64,000 bases of DNA from Pseudanabaena sp. UWO311 (GCF_006937785.1 NZ_SJEE01000028.1:1-64000), one strand, 5' to 3'. Shown: positions 1-8,855, counted from the stretch's first letter. Numbers and translations: made by a program. Notes: generated by a model not told the origin, from the letters alone.

Positions 1-71
1 CTCTCAAGTGACGCACATCTGACCAGTCACTGTATTGACTCCCAAATTTTATTAGTTCATTTTATAGATAC

Positions 72-764
72 GTGAGGCGTTTTGGGTCATTTGTCCTATG
101 CTCCTTTTTCTTCAAAAAACAGCATACGCCTCTTTTTTACTTAAATTCAATCTCTGTATACTTTCTCGCTACTTCTCTTACCTCTTTTGTCAGTCAATCA
201 GGTTATTGGGTGGTAGTCGTTTTTATGAGCGTGACTGGAACATTAATTACCGATTGTTTAATAGATATATTCGGAATTAGTTTGGTGACAACAACAATCG
301 CCTTTAGTGTCATCCTACTGCTAATTTTTTGGTTCTGGTATTTCACCGAAAAGACCCTAGCGATGCATTCGATTAACACGACGAAAAGAGAGCTTTTTTA
401 TTGGGCAGCAATTTTATTTACGTTTGCCTTGGGTACTGCAACAGGAGATCTTCTTGCTGAGACATTGAAACTGGGTTATACCCAAGCTGCAATTATATTT
501 GGCACGGCGATCGCGATTATTACCATCGCTTATAAATATTTACGCATGAATGGAATCTTAGCATTTTGACTAGCCTATATCTTGACTCGTCCACTCGGAG
601 CATCTATAGGTGATTTACTGTCTCAACCTGCTGCAAATGGTGGCTTTGGTTTAGGTACGGTCGTGACTAGCATTCTTTTTCTGGTTGTAATTGTGACTTT
701 TGTGACTTTGTTAACTCTTAAGCAAAAGCGGCAGAGAAACGGTAAAGCAACTACCAATTCCTAG
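72..764 (+). pseudogene. Broken COG4705-type multi-pass membrane protein gene
   Basis: From about 200 onward the frame reads as the C-terminal two thirds of an uncharacterised multi-pass inner-membrane protein of the COG4705 type, with the family motifs GTLITD, FTFALGTATGDL and LTRPLGASIGDLLSQP. The frame is cut by TGA at 567-569, exactly where relatives have tryptophan (LAF-W-LAYILTRP), so a single TGG to TGA change splits it; the same frame then continues to TAG at 762-764. Upstream of about 200 the reading does not resemble the family and the usual N-terminal helices are missing, so the 5' end is also decayed or frameshifted. Its last 54 bp overlap the tail of the convergent histidine kinase gene. 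The TGA could be a sequencing error, but the missing N-terminus argues for a true pseudogene. Confidence 0.7.
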
Positions 765-1952
765 TTCGCTGGTGACAGAAATTTCACCGCCATGCTGATT
801 AGCGATCGCCAGTGCGATCGTTAATCCCAAACCAAAGCTACCCGCATGATAAGTACGAGAGTTTTCCGATCGCCAAAAGCGCTCAAAAACCTTATCAACC
901 TGATCTGGCGCAAGGCCAATTCCATTATCGCGTACTGAAGTTAATACTCGCTGTCCAGTTATTTGACAATCTAGTTCAATCCTACCGTCCGCTAATGTGT
1001 ACTGAATAGCGTTTGCAATCAAATTAGCAAATAATCTTCTCAACTGGGCGCGATCGCCAAAAGTATCAATTGGCTTATCTGCTAAAAACTGCAATTTAAT
1101 TGATTTTGTCTCGGCTTGAGGTCTATAAAACTCGATAAGTTCGGTTAGTAACTCGTTTAAATTCACATCATGATAATGTTCTTTAAGTAAATTGTCAGTT
1201 CTCGCTAGCAGTAATAAATCTTCTGTTAAACGAGTCATCTGTTTGGTTGCATCTGCGATCGCCTCAAATTTTGCGATGTCTCCTATACGGATGCCCTCTG
1301 GGTATCGCAACGCCACCTGAGCATTACTGGAAATCACCATCAACGGACTGCGTAACTCATGAGATGCATCGGCAGTAAACTGCTTTAAAAGCTCAAAATT
1401 GCGCTCAATGGGCTGCATAAATTGTCGAGTCAGCCATAGTCCTCCGATCCCACTTAACAAAAGAGCCACAACCGCACCACCTGACATCCCCCAGTCCAGA
1501 TGTCGCACCGCTTCATCAAATTCCACCAACGACTGACTAGCACGCACATATCCTATAAGTTTCCCATCATCATTGCTAACCACAGGCAGAGTTATCGATT
1601 GAATGCGAGGACTCCCTGATTGGATTTGAACCGCATCTTGACCAGCAAATGGTAGATTGAAAACTAATTTTCCCTGACGAGAAATTAGATTGCCGCGAAT
1701 ATCAAACCATTCCAATGCTTGATCTTTGGCTACGAGGGCTTGCTGAGGAAAATCACTTTTAAATTTAATTTGACCATTCTCTGATTCCAGACTGCTAGAA
1801 GCTCCATGTCCCAACGTAGTAAGTTTTTCAGTCACCTGCTGACTTAAGCTATGCACAAACAGAAATCGTACAACTACACCAAGCGAAGTTAATATTGCCA
1901 TCAATACAAGCAGAAAAGACAACAGTAAACGGTAACGAATCTTGGTAAACAT
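711..1952 (-). CDS. Two-component sensor histidine kinase
   Basis: Membrane sensor kinase of 413 residues. One membrane helix spans about residues 8-33, then an extracytoplasmic sensor region of roughly 115 residues, and a second helix at about 156-177. The HisKA box has phospho-acceptor H198 (DASHELRSPL). The ATPase domain shows N314 (NLIANAIQYT), the G1 box DNGIG at 342-346 and the G2 box GSFGLGL at 371-377, so the catalytic set is complete. It lies 2 bp downstream of its response regulator on the same strand, so the two are surely co-transcribed. Organisation resembles the metal/redox-sensing RppB/NrsS type kinases of cyanobacteria, but the signal cannot be read from sequence. Confidence 0.93.
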   Translation of the reverse strand: MFTKIRYRLLLSFLLVLMAILTSLGVVVRFLFVHSLSQQVTEKLTTLGHGASSSLESENGQIKFKSDFPQQALVAKDQALEWFDIRGNLISRQGKLVFNLPFAGQDAVQIQSGSPRIQSITLPVVSNDDGKLIGYVRASQSLVEFDEAVRHLDWGMSGGAVVALLLSGIGGLWLTRQFMQPIERNFELLKQFTADASHELRSPLMVISSNAQVALRYPEGIRIGDIAKFEAIADATKQMTRLTEDLLLLARTDNLLKEHYHDVNLNELLTELIEFYRPQAETKSIKLQFLADKPIDTFGDRAQLRRLFANLIANAIQYTLADGRIELDCQITGQRVLTSVRDNGIGLAPDQVDKVFERFWRSENSRTYHAGSFGLGLTIALAIANQHGGEISVTSELGIGSCFTVSLPLLLKS

Positions 1953-1954
1953 AA

Positions 1955-2638
1955 CTAACCTTGATTCAAAGCAGCTAGCCGATAGCCAATCCCATACACA
2001 GTTTCAACCAAAGTATCTGAACTCCCAGCCTCTTTCAGCTTACGCCGCAAATTGGTAATGTGTGTTCTAATCGTATCTTCACCTGACTGCTTGTCAAATT
2101 CCCATATCCTATCCATTAGTGCGGTGCGCGTAAATACTTGAGTCGGATTTTGCAATAAGTGGTCTAAAATCATGAATTCTTTGGGTGTAAGCGAGAGAAT
2201 CTTTCCTTTATAACTAACTATCTGACTGCCAGAATCAAGACTCAATCCACCGTAGGCAAAAACTTTGGGTTTGAGATCGTGACTGCGCCTTGCCAATGCT
2301 CGAATTCGCGCTGAAAGTTCTTCTAAATCAAAGGGCTTAACTAAATAGTCATCAGCCCCAGCATCTAAACCTAACACCCGATCGGAAATGCTGTCACGGG
2401 CGGTTAGCATTAATATCTGCGCTTTACAGCCGCTAGAACGAAGTCGCCGACAAAGACTTACTCCATCTAGCTTCGGCAACATCACATCCAGTAGAATTAG
2501 GTCATAGACGATCAACTGCGCCCACTCCCAACCTTCTAAACCATCTCTAGCATAATCAATGCTATGCTTTTGCGCGCGTAAATCTTCAATCAAGGGTCGA
2601 GCAATGCGATCGTCATCTTCTACAAGTAAGATCTTCAT
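1955..2638 (-). CDS. OmpR/PhoB-family response regulator
   Basis: DNA-binding response regulator of about 227 residues, partner of the adjacent kinase. The receiver domain has the acidic pocket EDDD at residues 7-10, phospho-acceptor D51 (LILLDVMLP), the switch region LMLTARD and the lysine of YLVKPFD. The winged-helix output domain follows (SLTPKEFMILDHLL, then the RTHITNLRRKLK recognition helix and a VYGIGYRL wing). An upstream TTG would add four residues, but the ATG at 2638 gives the canonical MKILLVEDD start and is preferred. The gene comes first in the operon, ahead of the kinase. The divergent neighbour at 2785 encodes an exported protein, which may or may not be a target. Confidence 0.93.
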   Translation of the reverse strand: MKILLVEDDDRIARPLIEDLRAQKHSIDYARDGLEGWEWAQLIVYDLILLDVMLPKLDGVSLCRRLRSSGCKAQILMLTARDSISDRVLGLDAGADDYLVKPFDLEELSARIRALARRSHDLKPKVFAYGGLSLDSGSQIVSYKGKILSLTPKEFMILDHLLQNPTQVFTRTALMDRIWEFDKQSGEDTIRTHITNLRRKLKEAGSSDTLVETVYGIGYRLAALNQG

Positions 2639-2784
2639 AATTTGTTGCAAGCAAATGAACGAGAATTATTCCCGTCTTACCTAAATCGAGTTTAATTATA
2701 GAGGACACAGGTTGAAATGCATGATCTCCTCTCCTCTCCGCTTAGCCAATTTAGATGAAGTTTAAAGTGAGTTTATAAGCCGAT

Positions 2785-5139
2785 ATGAAAAAGCGATATC
2801 TATATATATTGACTATATTTGCCACTATTTTCTCGTTTGGCATAGCCATTAAAGCGACAGAAGTATTTCAATCACGGACAGTTAAAATACCTAGTCCATC
2901 TGAAATGTCAAAACTGGCGGATTCATTCAGTCCCCAAGAAATCTCACAACTAGAAATCGATGACATCCTACGCGATCGCCTTCGATTTGATCCCCAATGG
3001 CAAGAAATTGCTCAAGCAATCCGCCAAGATATTATTGTTGCCAAATGGGGAAAAGATCCTGTTGAGAATCCAGTCTGGAAAAAATATGGAGCCAAGGCAT
3101 ATCCATTACTGAGTTATTATGCTAGCTCCCGTGATGATACTCGCCAAAAATATGGTATCGAAGGAATTCGCAGTCTAGGAAAACCTTACACAACCCTATG
3201 GCTACGTGGACAGATTCAAAGGCGTTTGGCTTATCCTAACTTGTATAACATCGCTTCCTATTCATTTGAAGCTCAAAGCAAGGACTGGGAGAAAGAATTT
3301 GGCTTAGATGATCCAAAAGTACGGGAAGAGCTAATCAGTCTTGCCAAAGCAAATCTTGAGCCTCGGAATTCGCCGCAATATTACGACCAATTTAATCTAG
3401 AGTTTTTAACTCGATTGTTGGGATATGAAGCTGTGAATGGCAAAAATCCTTACCAGAAAGATAAGGATTTTGTGGGTCTATCGGAATGGTTACAGTACGA
3501 GCAGCTTCAACAACCGACAGATATTCAAGTTAAATCTGCGATCACCCTCTATCAAAAGTTGTCTAGCGATGCCCAAGAGCATATTTTAGTTGAGCGATTA
3601 GGTGCAATCAAAGCAGGACAAATTAAGCCCTTCGCTCGCTCTTTCTTTCTTTCTTTGGCTAATGATCGCTCTGCTAGCGATCGCATTTGGGCGATCGCAG
3701 AATTAGATCGTCATGGAGATGCCCAAGGGACAAAAATCCTCAAAAATATTTTGAATAACGATCTATCTCAACTACATTCGCTCTCACGGATTGTCAGTTA
3801 CGAAAATTTTGCGTCAAAAGGCGACTATGCCTACTACCTGCTGCTGGGCATGGTAGAGAAATATCCGCAATCAAAATTTGCGATCGGCTGTCGTGAATAT
3901 GGGGATTTAACTGGGCGCTCTTATTTTGATGGTCAGCCTCGTAATGAGGCAATTCTGGCTAGTAATGCCAAACGAACTGAGAAAGAACGCCTCAATGCTT
4001 GGCAAGGATGGTTACAACGATATTCAAATCATTCTGGAGCCGATGATGCCCATCACTTTCTTGCCCTCAGTCTCCAAGACAACAATGATATTGTCGGAGC
4101 TATGCGTGTCTGGATCAAAATCATGGCTCAACCAATGGGCGATCGAGATGCTATTTACCTCGCTTTCCCCCATGTACGAACTCTCCTAGATGTCGGCTTG
4201 TCCATCGACCAGATGCAAACCCTCCTTCAAGAGCCAGAAAACAAACCCCTAGCGCCTCTCTTGCAATATGCGATCGCCATCCAATATGCGCGATCGCACA
4301 ACTACGCAAAAGCTTTAGAGGTATCCGCAAATGTGCAACTAGAAGCAATGCCTGATGCTCTTCTCGAAGCTTATTATTATCCACAAGGACGGCCGCGTTG
4401 GTCATGGCAATATAATCAGGTCGAAAATTTTAAGAAAGAAGCTCAATCATTATTGAGCGAACAAAAATTACGGTGGCAAAAACTCCGCCAATGGCAAATC
4501 GAAAATACTCCCGAATCGCGATATCAAATCGCATCCAATTGGGCAGGCATAGGAGGATGGAAAAACGGCTATTTACCAATCTGGGATGGTAGTCGTCTTT
4601 ATCGCTTGCCGACGGATTGGGGTTGTCGCGAGTGGTGGGTATGCGATGAATCTAAGCGCAGTGCATTGGAAATTCTTGCTAAATATCAAGCTGGCAGTCA
4701 AAATGCGATCGCTCTCTCCCTCTATCAAAACTTGATTGAAGATCCCAATCTCTCCACCGACCTTCGCGAAAAATCTCTGTACATGGTAGCAATGACCCTG
4801 CTTGCCCAGTGGGAAAACCACACTTTCTCAGAAACCCAACGTATCCATCCACCCGCAGGAGTAACTGCTACTAAGCAATCACCGATGAGCAGACGTAATT
4901 ATTCTTACCAAGATTACGAGCAACGCGAAAAGAATATGCGTTCTGACTACCAAAGGCGCATTGATGGCATCATCACTGAATTACAGGTGAAGTTTCCTCA
5001 GAGCCAATATATTGATGATTTGCTATTTTCTAGCTTCTTTCTCAGTGAGCAATCTAATTATTTACAAAAATTGCTAGAGCGGTATCCCAACAGCGATCGG
5101 GCTGTCGAAGCAAGGTTTCTCCTAGACTTAAAAAAATAG
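2785..5139 (+). CDS. Exported or membrane-anchored alpha-solenoid protein of unknown function
   Basis: A 784-residue protein with a hydrophobic N-terminal signal or anchor at about residues 4-22, after the basic start MKKR. The rest is largely helical and repetitive, with pieces such as KYPQSKFA, RYSNHSGADDAHHFL, KFPQSQYIDDLLF and RYPNSDRAVEARFLL that have the look of TPR/outer-membrane-lipoprotein-like helical repeats. The last repeat type recalls the periplasmic tetratricopeptide proteins that read cell-wall or transport status. I see no enzymatic motif. It is a single-gene unit: divergent from the two-component operon and closed by a very strong palindrome. HIP1 octamers and normal codon use mark it as a resident gene. 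Confidence 0.8.
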   Translation: MKKRYLYILTIFATIFSFGIAIKATEVFQSRTVKIPSPSEMSKLADSFSPQEISQLEIDDILRDRLRFDPQWQEIAQAIRQDIIVAKWGKDPVENPVWKKYGAKAYPLLSYYASSRDDTRQKYGIEGIRSLGKPYTTLWLRGQIQRRLAYPNLYNIASYSFEAQSKDWEKEFGLDDPKVREELISLAKANLEPRNSPQYYDQFNLEFLTRLLGYEAVNGKNPYQKDKDFVGLSEWLQYEQLQQPTDIQVKSAITLYQKLSSDAQEHILVERLGAIKAGQIKPFARSFFLSLANDRSASDRIWAIAELDRHGDAQGTKILKNILNNDLSQLHSLSRIVSYENFASKGDYAYYLLLGMVEKYPQSKFAIGCREYGDLTGRSYFDGQPRNEAILASNAKRTEKERLNAWQGWLQRYSNHSGADDAHHFLALSLQDNNDIVGAMRVWIKIMAQPMGDRDAIYLAFPHVRTLLDVGLSIDQMQTLLQEPENKPLAPLLQYAIAIQYARSHNYAKALEVSANVQLEAMPDALLEAYYYPQGRPRWSWQYNQVENFKKEAQSLLSEQKLRWQKLRQWQIENTPESRYQIASNWAGIGGWKNGYLPIWDGSRLYRLPTDWGCREWWVCDESKRSALEILAKYQAGSQNAIALSLYQNLIEDPNLSTDLREKSLYMVAMTLLAQWENHTFSETQRIHPPAGVTATKQSPMSRRNYSYQDYEQREKNMRSDYQRRIDGIITELQVKFPQSQYIDDLLFSSFFLSEQSNYLQKLLERYPNSDRAVEARFLLDLKK

Positions 5140-5191
5140 CAACGCTTTTTTTAAACCCACAAATTTTTATTGAATGATAGTTCGGGTTAAG

Positions 5192-5252
5192 CTCTCAGAG
5201 CCAAAAAACAAAAGTCTCGCTAAGCGAGACTTTTGTTTTTTGGCTCTGAGAG
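5192..5252. terminator. 30-bp perfect palindrome, bidirectional terminator-like
   Basis: Perfect arms 5192-5221 and 5223-5252 around a one-base centre (biologically a loop of a few bases around CGCTAAGCG). The stem contains an A-tract and a T-tract, so it can terminate transcription from both sides. A second hairpin, 5247-5256 with 5270-5279 (GAGAGAGAG against CTCTCTCTC), overlaps its right foot and could compete with it. Confidence 0.8.
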
Positions 5253-5279
5253 AGAGTTTGCGCATAGCACTCTCTCTCA

Positions 5280-5652
5280 GCAATATTTAAATTAGCCTGA
5301 ATAGACTTTATGCCAATTCAAAAAAAGAGGTGAAGGAATTTCTTTGAGCCTAAAAACCTTGCAGGATATAGGTTTAAACTCTATGAGGTGTCGGTCATAC
5401 TTCACGGAATTGGTAGTATTTAGCTTGAATTAGGGTGCTTCTTATGAACTTATACAACAGGGAAAAAAGAGACGATGCATATCCCTCTTTCTTCTAAAAA
5501 AAATAAAATGGTGAGAATTCTGTCTAAACTATTGCGAGTTCTCTCAAAACGTGATAGAACGAAATGATGAGTTTCTTCCATCATAAGCAAAAGTATGAAG
5601 AAACAAGCTAATCTAATCAATCAATCATTATTATCTTTTTGGTTTCCGTAAT
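5280..5652 (+). other. Long non-coding stretch ahead of the winged-helix gene
   Basis: About 370 bp without a convincing gene. It is AT-rich and contains only short reading frames. I could not pick out a clear promoter, operator or known riboswitch; it probably contains the promoter and a leader of the gene starting at 5653. Confidence 0.4.
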
Positions 5653-6831
5653 ATGACTATAGATCTACCTGTAACTCTACAGCCAGATGGCTTTGGTGCG
5701 ACTTTACAAGCTTTGCATAGCAGTTTGCAAGGCTTCCTCTCTGAATATGAAGATAAAGTGGCTCAAGCCCGCGCCCAACTCGCTCATGTTGAAGCACTCC
5801 TAGGCACATTACCAGCCGAAGATCCTAAGACCAAAGCCAAAAAGAAAGAAGTCGTAGCTGTTGCTCCTGTTGTTGCTCCCGACGTCATTGCTGAAGTTCC
5901 ACCAGCCCCTACTAAAGGTCGCAAACCTAAAGCCACTGCTAAGCCTGAAGTTGCTCCTGCCGCTAAAGGAAGAGGAAGAGGACATCGTCGTGGTTCTTTG
6001 ACAACTCGTCCTGCGTATGATGGTCTTACCCTCACAGAAGCGATCGAAAAGATTTTGAATGAACGCCAAGGTCAAGCTGTAAATGCTGATGATGTAGTCA
6101 ATATCCTTTATGGTGATCTAACTGAGTCAGTATTCCGAGTCGCTAAAGAGCGCGTCACCAAAAACCTCTCCAAGGGTAAGGGCGAAGATAGATGGAAGCG
6201 TGTTCCTAACCAACTTGGTTACTACACATTATCTTTGGAAACCTTGAAGACTGTCCCTACCTCTACCATCAAGAGAGGTAGAGCTGCATCCGTGAAGACT
6301 GAAGCTCCTGCTCCTAAGGCAGCCAAAGCTCCTAAAGTAGCTCCTAAAACTGCTGCTAAAGCTGCTCCTGCTCCTAAAGCAACCAAAGCAACCAAAGCTC
6401 CTAAGGCAGTAGCAACCAAAGCTCCTAAGGCAGTAGCAACCAAAGCTCCTAAGGCAGTAGCAACCAAAGCTCCTAAAGCGACCCCTGTAAAGGCAGCTCC
6501 TAAGGCTTCAAAAAAGGCTGAAGCAGAATCATCTAAGACTTCACAGCCTAAGAAGTCTGGTCGTATGAGTTCTCTGGTGATGCGTCCTCTCTATCAGGGT
6601 AATACCTTGACTGATGCGATCGAGAAGGTTTTGCAAGAGCGTAAAGGTGAGTTTGTCAATGCTGATAGCGTTGTCAAAGCTCTCTATGGCGATCTCTCGG
6701 CAGAAAACTTCCGTCAAGCGAAGGATCGCGTTACCAAAAACTTGTCTAAGGGCAAGTTGGATGGCAAATGGGAGAGAGTTCCTAACCAGTTGGGTTACTA
6801 CACCTTGTCGATGTCTGCGGTCAAGGCATAG
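5653..6831 (+). CDS. Duplicated winged-helix (HARE-HTH-like) protein with histone-H1-like K/A/P linker
   Basis: A 392-residue, very basic protein. Residues about 1-55 are a helical/coiled-coil-like head. Two copies of an about 85-residue domain follow, at roughly 120-205 and 305-390: each runs LTxAIEKxLxERxG, VNADxVV, LYGDL, then RVTKNLSKGK and VPNQLGYYTLS, a pattern consistent with a HARE-HTH type winged helix. Between them is a linker of about 100 residues made almost only of Lys, Ala, Pro, Thr and Val, like the tails of eukaryotic histone H1 or bacterial H1-like proteins. The likely role is DNA binding or nucleoid organisation; the target is unknown. Single gene, with its own terminator. 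An enzymatic role seems unlikely, as no catalytic motif is visible. Confidence 0.8.
   Translation: MTIDLPVTLQPDGFGATLQALHSSLQGFLSEYEDKVAQARAQLAHVEALLGTLPAEDPKTKAKKKEVVAVAPVVAPDVIAEVPPAPTKGRKPKATAKPEVAPAAKGRGRGHRRGSLTTRPAYDGLTLTEAIEKILNERQGQAVNADDVVNILYGDLTESVFRVAKERVTKNLSKGKGEDRWKRVPNQLGYYTLSLETLKTVPTSTIKRGRAASVKTEAPAPKAAKAPKVAPKTAAKAAPAPKATKATKAPKAVATKAPKAVATKAPKAVATKAPKATPVKAAPKASKKAEAESSKTSQPKKSGRMSSLVMRPLYQGNTLTDAIEKVLQERKGEFVNADSVVKALYGDLSAENFRQAKDRVTKNLSKGKLDGKWERVPNQLGYYTLSMSAVKA
6394..6465 (+). repeat. Three perfect 24-bp tandem repeats in the H1-like linker
   Basis: Units at 6394-6417, 6418-6441 and 6442-6465 are identical at DNA level and encode KAPKAVAT three times; partial copies flank them. 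Perfect identity points to recent slippage expansion, so the copy number may vary between strains. Confidence 0.95.
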
Positions 6832-6934
6832 GTAATTGATTAGGTAGCCTGTAAGGATTTTTATTCTGCCTAAGACATTGGATTGATTTTAGGATTACAA
6901 ATGAGCACACACTCATTTGTAACCTACTACCTCT

Positions 6935-6971
6935 AAAAAATAAAGACTCGCTATGCGAGTCTTTATTTTTT
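6935..6971. terminator. Palindromic terminator
   Basis: Perfect 17-bp arms 6935-6951 and 6955-6971 with loop TAT. A-tract on the left and T-tract on the right make it bidirectional. It ends the 5653-6831 gene. A smaller hairpin lies just before it (ACAAATGAG at 6897-6905 with CTCATTTGT at 6912-6920). Confidence 0.8.
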
Positions 6972-7010
6972 GCTTGTGTTAGGTGTAATCATGCTTTAGA
7001 ATATCCAACG

Positions 7011-7095
7011 GGAGAGATGGCAGAGTGGTCGAATGCGTTCGACTTGAAATCGAATGTTGTGAAAGCAACCGAGGGTTCGAATCCCTCTCTCTCCG
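7011..7095 (+). tRNA. tRNA-Ser (anticodon TGA)
   Basis: An 85-nt class II tRNA. Acceptor arms GGAGAGA (7011-7017) and TCTCTCC (7088-7094) pair fully, with G73 as discriminator. The T arm is GAGGG-TTCGAAT-CCCTC. The anticodon loop CTTGAAA (7043-7049) gives TGA at 7045-7047, reading UCN serine codons. A long variable arm (TGTTGTGAAAGCAACCG), typical of tRNA-Ser, is present. CCA is not encoded. Confidence 0.96.
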
Positions 7096-7146
7096 TAAAT
7101 ACAAAAAGATGGGCTACCCAGTGGGTAGCCCATCTTTTTGTATTTA
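7096..7146. terminator. 25-bp palindromic terminator between tRNA-Ser and dedA
   Basis: Perfect arms 7096-7120 and 7122-7146. It starts one base after the tRNA and contains the stop codon of the convergent DedA gene at its right foot, so it serves both transcripts. The rightward stem ends in a run of T. Confidence 0.85.
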
Positions 7147-7890
7147 ATCTTGTTCGATTTTTACCATCACCTTATCTTCAGTGATTGATAAGAGGACTGA
7201 TGGCTCTTGAGCAGATTTGAGATTAGGATGACTAGCCTTAGAGGATTGAGGTCTATTTACATTGCGCCAATTGATAAACCTTTCTTTAAGCCATCGGAAT
7301 GCAGGGGGTATGGCAAACCATAACACCACACCGCTTAAAATAATTGAACTAATCCTCACAACTCCAGACACTAGAGTTTCTAGGGGAATTAATGTACCTG
7401 CGTAATAAGCGACCCCTGTCGTGACTGTTGCCCAGACGATCGCTCCTGTAGCATTAAAAAATAGAAATCGAGGATAGGACATCCCTGACAACCCTGCCAT
7501 TGGGCCTGCAAAGATTCGTAAGATAGCGATAAAGCGTCCAAAAAAGACAGCCCGATCAGCGCTACCACGAAATTTTTCGCGAGCGATCGCAATTTCATCA
7601 CTAGGCATCCGAAATAGCTTGCCGATTTTCTCTAATGCTGGCAAGCCTCCCCAACGTCCTAACCAGTAGCCCGCACTGTCTCCCAAGATAGCTCCAGCGA
7701 CTGTGCAGAGTAAAACTAATGGATAGCGCAATTCTCCATTTCCAGCTAAAAATCCACCAACTAAGGTGATCGTTTCCCCTGGCAATGGGATACCTGCATT
7801 CTCAAGCATGATGCCTAAGAAAACAATCCAGTATCCATACTGCTGTATCCATTCTTGAATAATTTCTAGCGAAAAAAACTCAAAATGCAT
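7144..7890 (-). CDS. DedA-family membrane protein
   Basis: A 248-residue integral membrane protein of the DedA (SNARE-associated, PF09335) family, which act as phospholipid/undecaprenyl-phosphate flippases or related transporters in the inner membrane. Family signatures are ENAGIPLPGETI near residue 30, GDSAGYWLGRWGG near 70 and GRFIAILRIFAGPMAGLSGM near 120-140, the last with the essential arginines. Four to five hydrophobic segments are visible; the C-terminal 40 residues are a polar tail rich in Lys and Ser. Monocistronic; the stop codon sits inside the shared terminator. The start ATG at 7890 is good. Confidence 0.93.
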   Translation of the reverse strand: MHFEFFSLEIIQEWIQQYGYWIVFLGIMLENAGIPLPGETITLVGGFLAGNGELRYPLVLLCTVAGAILGDSAGYWLGRWGGLPALEKIGKLFRMPSDEIAIAREKFRGSADRAVFFGRFIAILRIFAGPMAGLSGMSYPRFLFFNATGAIVWATVTTGVAYYAGTLIPLETLVSGVVRISSIILSGVVLWFAIPPAFRWLKERFINWRNVNRPQSSKASHPNLKSAQEPSVLLSITEDKVMVKIEQD

Positions 7891-8049
7891 GAGTTATGAC
7901 TCAAAGTTTGATTGATTAAAGGGTTTATGAAAAATTGTTACTTTTTGTATCATTATAGGCGGTTATCGCGATCACAAATCGGTTGTTGCTGATTTGTATC
8001 TTAAGCAATACCTCTCTTGAGCTTACAATGCTTTGCGCTCAAACCTGAA

Positions 8050-8102
8050 GCAATAAATTTTTTGAAAGTGTTGCTTTGCAAGACTTTCAAAAAATTTATT
8101 GC
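8050..8102. repeat. Long inverted repeat in the dedA / ferredoxin gap
   Basis: Arms 8050-8069 and 8083-8102 are perfect over 20 bp, and an inner TTGC-TTT-GCAA stem extends the pairing with one mismatch. It lies just beyond the 3' end of the gene at 8135-8539 and could terminate it. The 15-mer TGCTTTGCGCTCAAA just to its left (8029-8043) recurs at 16197-16211 beside another palindrome. Confidence 0.75.
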
Positions 8103-8134
8103 GGTTCGTTCAATCATAAAATTGCGAAAAAAAG

Positions 8135-8539
8135 CTATAGGTTGATGGATATAGCGTTAACAGGACATGCAGTAATGCATTGTTCGCATACAACACAGCG
8201 CGATCTCAAAAAGTTGAGTTGAAAAGTCTTTGGATCAAGGGTCAGGGCTTCCGTGGGGCAGACACCTGTACATAAGCCACAATCAACACAAGCAGTATCG
8301 TCGATCACAATTTCGCGTCCATGTAATGAAACCTCGATATCTTGCGATCGCATCCAGTCCATCGATTCTTCCAGTTGATCAATATCGCCTGATAGCTCCA
8401 GCACCATTTTGCCCACTTTATTGGGGGCAACTTGAGCGCGAATGATATTGGCAGCAATATTAAAATCTTTGGCAAGCCGATAGGTAATCGGAATGCTGAT
8501 TGCTCGCTTGGGAAAGGTAAGATTAACTCTTTTTTTCAT
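8135..8539 (-). CDS. NIL domain plus 2[4Fe-4S] ferredoxin
   Basis: A small soluble protein of 134 residues joining an N-terminal NIL domain (about residues 1-75, the ligand-binding fold also found at the C-terminus of MetN-type ABC ATPases) to a bacterial-type ferredoxin. Two cluster motifs are complete: CVDCGLCTGVCP and CVVCEQCITACP, each Cys-x2-Cys-x2-Cys-x3-Cys-Pro. Relatives in cyanobacteria are implicated in electron delivery or sulfur/methionine-related metabolism. The open frame extends 31 residues upstream, but that stretch is hydrophobic filler with no homology and MKKRVNLTFP at 8539 is the natural start. Confidence 0.9.
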   Translation of the reverse strand: MKKRVNLTFPKRAISIPITYRLAKDFNIAANIIRAQVAPNKVGKMVLELSGDIDQLEESMDWMRSQDIEVSLHGREIVIDDTACVDCGLCTGVCPTEALTLDPKTFQLNFLRSRCVVCEQCITACPVNAISINL

Positions 8540-8636
8540 AATTGGTGCTTTTTGAAGATTCCCGCCCTGATAAATCAGCAATACATCGTTTTGGATTTTG
8601 CCTGTAGCAAAATCCAAAACCCAAAATCTCACTGAG

Positions 8637-8693
8637 ATTAATACAGCACTTTACGAATGTGGACTGAACACATTCGTAAAGTGCTGTATTAAT
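8637..8693. repeat. 25-bp perfect inverted repeat in the divergent gap 8540-8855
   Basis: Perfect arms 8637-8661 and 8669-8693, loop GACTGAA. It lies upstream of both flanking genes, so a terminator role is not obvious. A further hairpin, 8589-8600 with 8608-8619 (TTTTGGATTTTG against CAAAATCCAAAA), lies to its left. The 316-bp gap otherwise holds no gene. Confidence 0.85.
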
Positions 8694-8737
8694 TATGAAA
8701 CCAATTTTGATGTTTTTACGATCAAATCCTAAGCAAA

Positions 8738-8772
8738 AAAAATAGAATGGCGCTTCTCACCATTCTATTTTT
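8738..8772. terminator. Terminator-like hairpin in front of the amidase gene
   Basis: Arms 8738-8750 and 8760-8772 (AAAAATAGAATGG with CCATTCTATTTTT), loop 9 nt, ending in a T run in the rightward direction. As it precedes a gene start by about 85 bp it may be a leader attenuator or simply block read-through. Confidence 0.6.
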
Positions 8773-8855
8773 AATAATAAAAAGTCAAACAGGACAAAAG
8801 CTGATAGACTTACGAAGACTTTTTTGGTTGCTGAAATTGGCTGGCAGATAGAGAT

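Noticed and set aside
6394-6465. CRISPR array
   Set aside because: Repeats are contiguous 24-mers in a coding frame with no spacers. No CRISPR array was seen elsewhere in the window.
6222-6467. Minus-strand Ala/Leu/Val-rich 81-codon frame that looks like membrane helices
   Set aside because: Antisense of the KAPKAVAT linker repeat; composition is a by-product of the repeat.
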